NCBI GenBank assembly: GCA_013289955.1
Contig: JABCYZ010000026.1
Span: forward strand, 31,323-95,322
Direction of reading: 5' to 3'
DNA from: Acidobacteriota bacterium
GTDB taxonomy: Bacteria; Acidobacteriota; Terriglobia; Acidiferrales; UBA7541
Length of the DNA stretch: 64,000 nucleotides
Positions 57,559-64,000 of the stretch are shown here, piece by piece. Each line of letters opens with the position of its first letter. Position 1 is the first letter of the stretch. The position numbers were made by a program, and so were the translations under genes. The notes below the pieces were generated by a model, which had not been told where the DNA came from, did not search any database, and worked only from the letters and a program-made list of their open reading frames with translations.

Positions 57559-59145
57559 CTACGGCTTGGTTCTGACCGTTGGATACGGAATCCCCAGCTG
57601 TTCGAGGTAGGTCTTAAAGCGCTCGGGGTCGTAATAATACTTCTTCAATTGCGGAGCGAATTTTTCCATTTTTTCTCTGTTCATCTCGATGGCAGGTTTG
57701 TCTTGAGGGCCGAGAAACGTTTCGTAGCGAACGTCCTTGGTCTGAACATTCCTGAAATAATCCCAGGCCTGCTGCACGAGTTGCGGCTGAAGAAAAAAGT
57801 CCAGAGCCGTTAGGGCCTGCACCTTCGCTCCCGCCGTCGAGCCTTTGTGAGCGATGGGCGTGGCCATCGCCACCCCGTTTGCCCAGCTATGCCCCGGCAG
57901 ATTCGGAATGTTCGCCGGGTACATTAGGTACACCATCGGCACATTCCAGGAAATATCGCCGATGTCATCGGATCCTCCGCCGGCCGGTTTTTTCACTGGC
58001 TCCGCAAGCGGCTCAATTTTCTCCTTGAGACCTTCCACCTTTGCGCCGATCTCCTTTTGAAGGGCCTTCGCCAGCGTCTGATCGGCATCGCTCCACTTCG
58101 GCATCCCAACGGCCTCGATGTTTTTCTGCTGCGTTTCCGCGATAACCTTGTTCAAGTATGGCGGCCACGCCGACCCCACCAGCTTGTGATCAACGGTTGT
58201 GCCAGTCATCTTCGCCGCCGAGTCTGCGATCAAGTTTCCCAGGTCGTAGAGATCCTTGATGTGCGGATAGTCCAACTCGCGGAAGTAGTACCAAACGGCA
58301 GCTTCCGAGGGCACGACATTGGGCTGATCTCCGCCATTGATGATCACCCGGTGCGAACGCTGCGCGGGACGCAGGTGCTCGCGCCGAAAATCCCAGCCGG
58401 TATCCATCAGCTCCACGGCATCCAGCGCGCTGCGCCCTTCCCACGGTGCCGCAGCCGCATGCGCCGCTTTGCCATGGAAAAAATACTCGACGGAGACGAG
58501 CCCGCTCCACTCCCCATTCCCCGTGCCGTAGGACGTCGAAAATTCCGACTCCACGTGCGCGCCTAGAACGATATCCACATCCTTGAACAATCCTGCCCGC
58601 ACATAAAACGCCTTGGTCCCCAACAATTCTTCCGCAACCCCGGGAACAAGCTTGATCGTTCCTGGGATGTGGTGTTCGTCCATGAGTTTTTTCAAGACCA
58701 GCGCCGCAGTAACATTCACCGCCATTCCGGAGTTATGTCCTTCGCCATGTCCCGGCGCGCCTTCGACGATTGGGTCGTGATACGCGACTCCGGGTTTCTG
58801 CGACGCACGAGGAATGCAGTCGATGTCGGTGATAAAAGCGATCACCGGTTTGCCGCTCCCGTAGGTTGCCACCCATGCCGTGGGCACGCCCGCAATGCCG
58901 TGCTCCACGTGAAATCCATTTTTCTCGAGGATTCCGGTGACGTAGCGCGATGTTTCGTATTCCTGAAAGCCCAGTTCGCTAAAGCTGAAAATCTCGTCCA
59001 CCATCTGCTGCGTAAGCGTCTGAAGCTTGTCCACTTCCGCCGTGGCTTCCTGTCTGAGGGCCGGAAGTTGCGCTTGCTGCGCAAACAATCCGCCGGGCAC
59101 GAGCAGAACCGCTGCAAAACCAGCCACCGCACAGAGTCTCGTCAT
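57559..59145 (-). CDS. Secreted M20-family amidohydrolase (AbgB-like)
   Basis: A 528-residue protein with a signal peptide (VLLVPGGLFAQQ) and an M20 peptidase/amidohydrolase fold. Metal-site stretches are GAPGHGEGHNSGMAVN and GVAEELLG; the dimerisation domain is inserted at about 230-330. GGSDDIGDISWNVPM holds a late metal ligand region. Members such as AbgB cleave p-aminobenzoyl-glutamate or N-acyl amino acids. The exported form and substrate are not settled. Its upstream gap, about 120 bp, is divergent with the next gene. Confidence 0.87.
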   Translation of the reverse strand: MTRLCAVAGFAAVLLVPGGLFAQQAQLPALRQEATAEVDKLQTLTQQMVDEIFSFSELGFQEYETSRYVTGILEKNGFHVEHGIAGVPTAWVATYGSGKPVIAFITDIDCIPRASQKPGVAYHDPIVEGAPGHGEGHNSGMAVNVTAALVLKKLMDEHHIPGTIKLVPGVAEELLGTKAFYVRAGLFKDVDIVLGAHVESEFSTSYGTGNGEWSGLVSVEYFFHGKAAHAAAAPWEGRSALDAVELMDTGWDFRREHLRPAQRSHRVIINGGDQPNVVPSEAAVWYYFRELDYPHIKDLYDLGNLIADSAAKMTGTTVDHKLVGSAWPPYLNKVIAETQQKNIEAVGMPKWSDADQTLAKALQKEIGAKVEGLKEKIEPLAEPVKKPAGGGSDDIGDISWNVPMVYLMYPANIPNLPGHSWANGVAMATPIAHKGSTAGAKVQALTALDFFLQPQLVQQAWDYFRNVQTKDVRYETFLGPQDKPAIEMNREKMEKFAPQLKKYYYDPERFKTYLEQLGIPYPTVRTKP

Positions 59146-59264
59146 CCCATTCTCCCGTCCGCAAAAGGAGCGGGCATATTACATCGGGTATTGCGAAATA
59201 GGGGAAAGAAAGGATCCTGCGTTTGTGCGGCGGAGGAGTTGGCGCTACTATCGTGCGATTCCAA

Positions 59265-60395
59265 ATGCGCCCAGCATCCATCCGAAAACTCTTTCTCTTC
59301 CTGGCACCGGCCCTTTTGACTCCGCTCGCGGCGGCACAGCAGTCCGGCTCCGCCTACGGCCCTCTTCCCGTCTTCGAATTCCACAGCGGATTCTGGATCA
59401 ATCTGCATCACATGCTCTACTACGAAGCCAGGCTGCGCGCATCTCCGCCTGCGGCCCCTCAAAAGGGCAACGCGGGTCCGCAGATAAAATTGAAAATCAT
59501 GAAAGACGCCGCCGCGGCTCTCACCCCCGCCGAACGGCTCGCTTGGGACAGCTCCGTCGAGTATTACGTCGCAAACTACGTGAACAAAGACCTGCTCTTC
59601 AACAACGACCTGATCCTGCTGAAAAACCAGCTCGGCGATTTTGAGGACTGCGACGAACTTTCCGGAACGCGAAAGAAAACCTGCGACGCCGGCCTGCCTG
59701 CCAAGTTGACCCAGGTATTGGAAGTCGCGGCGCCTGTCTATCGCGCTCATCTGTGGGCCGAACAAGACCGCGGCAACCGCCGCTGGGTCGCCCGTGTCGC
59801 GCCTCTGGTCGAAGAACAGGGTGTCGGCATTTCGCAGCGGCTGGCGGACATCTACCAAACGAAGTGGCCCAAAGCAAAAATCCGCGTCGACGTGAGCGCC
59901 TATGCAAATCCGGCGGGCGCCTACACCACTCTCGATCCACTACGCGTCACTATTTCGAGCTTGGACCCGCGCAATCAGGGCGACGCTGCCTTTGAAGTAC
60001 TTTTTCACGAAGCGTCGCACGGCATCGCCGAGCCCGTTCAATCGGCGATTATCCGCGAATGCCGCCAGCGCGATAAAGCCATTCCCCGCGACCTCTGGCA
60101 CGCGCTTATCTTTTACACCACGGGCGAAGTGATCCGGCCCTTGCTGACGCCTGCTGCTGACAGCGCCTCACCGGACAAGCAGGATCCTCCGCAGACAGAA
60201 GACGCCGTCAAACCCAACACCAATCGCCCTCCCGCGAGCCGCAAAGATACGTATGTTCCCTACGCCATCCGCGAAGGCCTCTACGAACGAGGTTGGAAGG
60301 ACTATCTCCAGCTTCTCACCCGCTTCTGGCAACCGTATCTCGACAACCAATCCACGTTTGACGACGCTATCGCCCGCATGGTCTCCGCCCTTTAG
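59265..60395 (+). CDS. Secreted putative zinc metallopeptidase with HEASH motif
   Basis: A 376-residue exported protein from the ATG at 59265; the signal peptide is MRPASIRKLFLFLAPALLTPLAAAQQ. The centre has EVLFHEASHGIAEPV, an HExxH zincin motif, at about residue 248. The expected third ligand is not obvious. A C-terminal linker rich in Pro/Lys/Asp (DKQDPPQTEDAVKPNTNRPPAS) precedes a helical end. I do not recognise a named family. The catalytic role is inferred from HExxH only. Confidence 0.7.
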   Translation: MRPASIRKLFLFLAPALLTPLAAAQQSGSAYGPLPVFEFHSGFWINLHHMLYYEARLRASPPAAPQKGNAGPQIKLKIMKDAAAALTPAERLAWDSSVEYYVANYVNKDLLFNNDLILLKNQLGDFEDCDELSGTRKKTCDAGLPAKLTQVLEVAAPVYRAHLWAEQDRGNRRWVARVAPLVEEQGVGISQRLADIYQTKWPKAKIRVDVSAYANPAGAYTTLDPLRVTISSLDPRNQGDAAFEVLFHEASHGIAEPVQSAIIRECRQRDKAIPRDLWHALIFYTTGEVIRPLLTPAADSASPDKQDPPQTEDAVKPNTNRPPASRKDTYVPYAIREGLYERGWKDYLQLLTRFWQPYLDNQSTFDDAIARMVSAL

Positions 60396-60414
60396 CGTCG
60401 CCCGCCGCGCGGCT

Positions 60415-60963
60415 TCAGAATTTTCCGCTCTGTAGCCATTCCCGGACTTCCGCTTCGACGGAAAATGACTTGGCAGGGTCTTTGGTGTAGCGAGCGTCCA
60501 GATTGTAGGCCTGTTCTTCATACGGCACGACCATCCACAGGCCGGATTCGTTCAACGCCTTGAAGTAACCGGCCATCACTCTCTCGAGGCCCATAACAGA
60601 AAACTGAGTTACATGGACGAGCGTGTGAAAAATCGTCCGCGGCGTCGGCTGTCGGTTGAAGATCCCGACGTCGATGAATGGTATTGCCGTCATGTGCGCC
60701 GCATCCGGCACGACCCGCGCGCCGCCCGCGCGAACACGCTCGTAAAAAGGTGGGTAGGGAATCACGCGGCCAGTCTTGGATAGATCCTGTATCCTCAATC
60801 GCTCCAGGATGTCGCTCGGAAAGAAGGGGCTCAGGTTGCCTTTGACGGTCTCAGGCAGGGGGTCGCTGAGAGGGTGGTAGTGATCACGCTGCTGCTGCAT
60901 CCACAGAACGGCTTCGCCAATCAATCCAGACAATTCCGCAGGGGTAAACTTCCGAGGTTCCAC
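60415..60963 (-). CDS. Conserved protein with zincin-like HTLVH segment
   Basis: A 182-residue cytosolic protein. The key segment is RTIFHTLVHVTQFSVMGLERVMAGYFKALNESGLWMVVPYEEQAYNLDARY. The spacing resembles HExxH proteins (as in HELTHVVQ types), but the catalytic Glu is replaced by Thr, giving HTLVH, with a later Glu pair (EEQAY). It may be a non-catalytic relative or use another acid. I do not know the family. It is convergent with the secreted HEASH protein, 19 bp apart. Confidence 0.65.
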   Translation of the reverse strand: MEPRKFTPAELSGLIGEAVLWMQQQRDHYHPLSDPLPETVKGNLSPFFPSDILERLRIQDLSKTGRVIPYPPFYERVRAGGARVVPDAAHMTAIPFIDVGIFNRQPTPRTIFHTLVHVTQFSVMGLERVMAGYFKALNESGLWMVVPYEEQAYNLDARYTKDPAKSFSVEAEVREWLQSGKF

Positions 60964-61048
60964 GAAGACTTTCCTTGCGGCGCGTGTTGCCAGTTCTATC
61001 CGACAGATGTCCCAGGAAAAGTAAAGCGACGACTGTATTTATCGTAGC

Positions 61049-61300
61049 ATGGAGCACGTCGCCCGCGTCCGGTGGCAGGACCGCTTCCTCACCCCTCTGT
61101 TCTCCTCGTTTGCCACTCTGGCTCTCTTACTCGCCGCCATCGTCCTCTATGCCACGATCTCCTACTCCGTCTCCCTCAGCACCCACGAGATCGGCATCCG
61201 CATGGCTCTCGGAGCTTCTGCCACCCGGGTTCGCGCCATGATCCTCTGACAAGGCATGACCCTCGCCGTCGCCGGATCCCGTCATCGCTCTCCGGCATGA
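61049..61300 (+). pseudogene. Remnant of an ADOP/MacB-type permease C-terminus
   Basis: The frame from 61049 encodes RVRWQDRFLTPLFSSFATLA, then LLLAAIVLYATISYSVSLST and HEIGIRMALGASATRVRAMIL, matching the region before the last helices of the permease at 15171-17651. A TGA at 61247-61249 replaces the CGA (Arg) expected before QGMTLAVAG, and the frame then ends at 61300. No 5' part of the gene is present. It is therefore a decayed, 5'-deleted copy with a nonsense mutation. Confidence 0.8.
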
Positions 61301-61550
61301 GTGATGGCCTGGAATTCGAGCCGGCAGTAACGTTTGTCGGTGAACCCAGGTTGTGCTAGGCTTTGCGGTGCGGAAATAAGCTTGGCTACGCGCCACGCAA
61401 GTCCCAGCGTCGCTTACGTTCTCTCCTTGCCGTTCCTCTTCTGAGCTTTCCCGAGGGGAAGACTCTCTCTCTGGAGAAAACAAACGGCACGCGCGATTCT
61501 AGAACCGGCTTCCTCGGAGCCATGCAGTCAAAAAGGAACTGGATAAGCCC

Positions 61551-62426
61551 ATGTCCGGTACACAAACAGCTTCAAAAACGGAAAAAGAAACCGTTGAAAT
61601 CAAACTCGCGCACTCCCCCGATTCCGACGATGCCTTCATGTTTTACGCGCTGGCTACGCACAAGCTCGCAACGCCAGGTTACAAGTACACCCACGTTCTT
61701 TCCGACATCCAGACCTTGAACGACGCGGCCCTTACCGAAACCTACGACGTCACCGCTCTTAGCTTTGCGGCCTACCCCACTCTGCGGGATAAATACGTCC
61801 TGCTCGATTGTGGCGCCAGCTTTGGTGACAATTATGGCCCCATCGTTGTCGCGTCTAAGCCCATGAAAAAAGAGGATTTGGCTGGCAAACGCATCGGCGT
61901 GCCAGGACTGAAGACAACGGCCTATCTCACGCTGAAGCTCTTTGAACCAAATTTTGAGCCGGTGGTCATGGCCTTTGACAAAATCCTCGACGCCGTCAAG
62001 AACGAGGTCGTCGAAGCAGGCCTCCTGATCCACGAAGGGCAGCTCCTCTTCCCCCAGTTAGGCATGCACCGGGTCGTGGACCTCGGCGTTTGGTGGCATG
62101 AGCAGACCGGGCTTCCGCTGCCTCTTGGCGGCAACGCCGTTCGCCGCGCGCTTGGTCCCGCCCTGGGCTTGCAAATTGCTAAAACCATTAAAGATAGCGT
62201 CGAATACGGCCTCGAACATCGCGAGGAAGCTCTCAACTACGCCATGCAGTTTGCGCGCGACATGGAAACAGAAATTGCCGACAAATTTGTGGGCATGTAC
62301 GTCAACCGCTGGACACTCGGTTACGGCGATCGCGGCAAACATGCAGTCCGCGAACTCATCGAGCGCGGCACGGCAGCAGGCCTGCTTCCCGGTCCGCCGA
62401 ATGTGGAGTTCCTCTGTCAACAGTAA
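61551..62426 (+). CDS. mqnD: MqnD-family 1,4-dihydroxy-6-naphthoate synthase
   Basis: A 291-residue periplasmic-binding-protein-like enzyme. IKLAHSPDSDDAFMFYALATHK opens the fold; then DVTALSFAAYPTLRDKYVLLDCGASFGDNYGPIVVAS, and GLPLPLGGNAVRRALG. MqnD makes 1,4-dihydroxy-6-naphthoate from cyclic dehypoxanthinyl futalosine in the futalosine menaquinone route. No signal peptide is present. Some family members are annotated only as binding proteins, so pathway assignment depends on mqnA/C elsewhere. Its gap upstream contains the permease remnant. Confidence 0.85.
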   Translation: MSGTQTASKTEKETVEIKLAHSPDSDDAFMFYALATHKLATPGYKYTHVLSDIQTLNDAALTETYDVTALSFAAYPTLRDKYVLLDCGASFGDNYGPIVVASKPMKKEDLAGKRIGVPGLKTTAYLTLKLFEPNFEPVVMAFDKILDAVKNEVVEAGLLIHEGQLLFPQLGMHRVVDLGVWWHEQTGLPLPLGGNAVRRALGPALGLQIAKTIKDSVEYGLEHREEALNYAMQFARDMETEIADKFVGMYVNRWTLGYGDRGKHAVRELIERGTAAGLLPGPPNVEFLCQQ

Positions 62427-62642
62427 GAAAACAAAAAGCTTAGCAAGGCCGCGTCAACGCTTGAACCAGTTCGTCGGAACGATCGGCAAGCGCGCCTTGG
62501 TTTCGGCCTGAACCGCAGGTTCTGAATCGGCAAAGCGGAAATCCACCAGGGCGAAACCGCGGCCATCGTGAAGTGGCCGAAAGACGCCGAAAGCGCAACC
62601 GAAAAAATACCAGCGCATCTCGAGATAGGCGGTTGCGCCCGT

Positions 62643-63770
62643 TTAGTTGCTGCCAGAATGCCTTCCGGCAGACGAAATTTCGACCGAAACGAGGGTGCAA
62701 GTGCCGCTCCTGGCGCTGTTCTCCTCGCATCGTTCCTTGGCCAATTTCTCCGCGTCTTTTTTGGAGCGGCGGCCGAAGGCGTACCCGAGATGGCCCTCGG
62801 GCGAAACTGCGAGCGCCTTATAAGGCGGCAGCGTCAGAAAAGCACGAAATTCCTCCTGTCCGCCGGCCTTCAGTTGTGCGGGCGGTGCCACATCGGGCGG
62901 CTCCGGCAGCGAAAGTAGGGTCTTCCTCAGCGTAAGTTTCTGGCTTTCCAGGAAGTCGTCCACCATCGACGCCCAAATGGAAATGCCCCCCATCGAAAAT
63001 AGCCCATGCCCGTCGCGGTGATAGGGTGCCGCGCGGATAAACGTCGCCTTCCCACCTGCGTTCCGGAAAGTTTCAAAAAAACTATTCGCGATCTGCGGAC
63101 CGAAAAAATGATCGTTCTCGGAATAGACCCACAGCATGGGGATCCGCGATTTCTCTCCAAACTCGTGGAAGGCGCGTATGAGTTCACCGGGGTTGCAGAC
63201 TTCGTCCGGCCTCGTCGCCCCGCGGCCGCCAGCAAAGCTGATCGCCGCAACAAGTCCTGGCGGCGGTTCCGCTGTCAGCGCAACGGTGGCGAATCCGCCG
63301 GTAGAAATTCCAACGCTGATGATTCGCGAGGCGTCGACTTCCGGAAGTTTCGAAAGATAAGCAATGGATTCGCGCAAGTCCTTCGCGGATTCCTTGCCCG
63401 CATCGTAGTAGTCTGCGCGTCTTGAACACGCTCTGGCGTCTTCGCGATAGCCGCCGCCCGAATCACCGTAGCCGCGCCTCAGCACGATGACGGTCGTCCA
63501 TCCGCGGCGCGCAAACTCCCGCGCCTGTGGCAGCATTTGCCAGGGCGACATTCCCGCGCGCTCGCTGGCCTCGCGCGGAGTACCGTGAGTGAGCAATGCC
63601 AGCGGATGCGGCCCTCCCTCCGTCGGCCGCACCATCACCGCTTCGAGCCCTTTCTTGCCCGCATGCTGGGCCGGAATGCGAAACGCATTCTCGGCCAGGT
63701 CTTGCGCATGCCCAAGGCCCGTCGTGAAAAGCAGCAGGGCCAGAGAGACAGAAATAGGACGAGCTGTCAT
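62643..63770 (-). CDS. Secreted alpha/beta hydrolase with C-terminal DUF4189-like tail
   Basis: A 375-residue exported protein (signal peptide ending LGHAQ). The alpha/beta core has THGTPRE, the nucleophile Ser in VGISTGGFAT, Asp in SENDHFFG and His in DGHGLF. It resembles dienelactone-hydrolase or peptidase S9-like enzymes. About 70 C-terminal residues (LAVSPEGHLGYAFGRRSKKDAEKLAKERCEE and CTLVSVE) look like a DUF4189-type domain with paired Cys. A fused periplasmic binding tail may guide the substrate, which is unknown. Confidence 0.8.
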   Translation of the reverse strand: MTARPISVSLALLLFTTGLGHAQDLAENAFRIPAQHAGKKGLEAVMVRPTEGGPHPLALLTHGTPREASERAGMSPWQMLPQAREFARRGWTTVIVLRRGYGDSGGGYREDARACSRRADYYDAGKESAKDLRESIAYLSKLPEVDASRIISVGISTGGFATVALTAEPPPGLVAAISFAGGRGATRPDEVCNPGELIRAFHEFGEKSRIPMLWVYSENDHFFGPQIANSFFETFRNAGGKATFIRAAPYHRDGHGLFSMGGISIWASMVDDFLESQKLTLRKTLLSLPEPPDVAPPAQLKAGGQEEFRAFLTLPPYKALAVSPEGHLGYAFGRRSKKDAEKLAKERCEENSARSGTCTLVSVEISSAGRHSGSN

Positions 63771-64000
63771 CGAGCACCTCGCAGAGTCTTCAAGGGGGTT
63801 CGAATCAAGCGCTACTTGGCGCTCCCAGTCTTGTCCAACCGGCCGGCGAGAAACAAGCTATTCATCCGTTTAGACAGCTATCTCGGAAGCTAGGTACCAG
63901 GGAGCTTGAATTCCTCCTGATGGGTGGCCTTTTCTCCGCAAGCTGAGGCAGTAGAGAAAGCGTGTCCTATTTTCGCATTCAGAAGTGATTTGCTTTTTCT

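Overview
The window is a chromosomal segment of a Gram-negative bacterium, most likely an Acidobacteriota (Terriglobia-like) genome. The best markers are an 'acidobacterial duplicated orphan permease' (15171-17651) with a decayed relative (61049-61300), a VWA protein of the type common in Acidobacteria (4586-5587), futalosine-type menaquinone synthesis (MqnD-like, 61551-62426), a heptose kinase for LPS core, and many small secreted proteins with no recognisable family. The DNA is GC-rich with short intergenic gaps, several of which hold perfect palindromes.

Layout. 0.2-2.6 kb: osmoprotectant ABC transporter (ATPase, permease, lipoprotein binding protein). 2.8-6.2 kb: a secreted protein, then a surface cassette of an LPQTA-tailed protein, a VWA protein and a class D-like sortase. 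6.5-17.7 kb: S10 peptidase, YbiT-like ABC-F ATPase, GT-C membrane enzyme, Trm112-like protein, heptose-7-phosphate kinase, D-Ala-D-Ala ligase and the large permease. 17.7-25 kb: the electron-transfer-flavoprotein genes (etfD, then etfBA), separated by about 3.9 kb that carries a tRNA-Glu 3' half, a frameshifted excisionase-like gene, a truncated HEPN-like gene, a halogenase-like flavoprotein/hydrolase pair and a DUF1801 gene. 25-31 kb: fatty-acid synthesis cluster yceD-rpmF-plsX-fabD-fabG-acpP-fabF on the minus strand.

31-37 kb: a Clp N-domain/NTF2 fusion, a small secreted protein and a three-gene trehalose operon whose trehalose-6-phosphate synthase has a sensor-like membrane N-terminus. 37-47 kb: a Ser/Thr kinase-TonB fusion, a HEAT-repeat protein, a thioesterase, dGTPase, a YfgM-like protein, an FHA protein and two overlapping glycosyltransferases. 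47-49 kb: a diguanylate cyclase followed 6 bp later by a PilZ receptor, with a long palindrome upstream. 49-53 kb: a CysO-type cysteine synthesis operon (cysM, JAMM protease, sulfur carrier with a C-terminal tail, MoeZ). 53-64 kb: ECF sigma/FecR pair, glutaredoxin, DinB, pseudo-receiver, M20 amidohydrolase, two possible zinc proteins, MqnD and a secreted hydrolase.

Most operon calls rest on 4-bp ATGA/GTGA overlaps or gaps under 30 bp. No complete tRNA, rRNA, CRISPR array or intact mobile element was seen. The most unusual parts are the membrane-tethered trehalose synthase operon, the sortase cassette, the tailed sulfur carrier with its JAMM protease, and the scarred interval inside the ETF genes.
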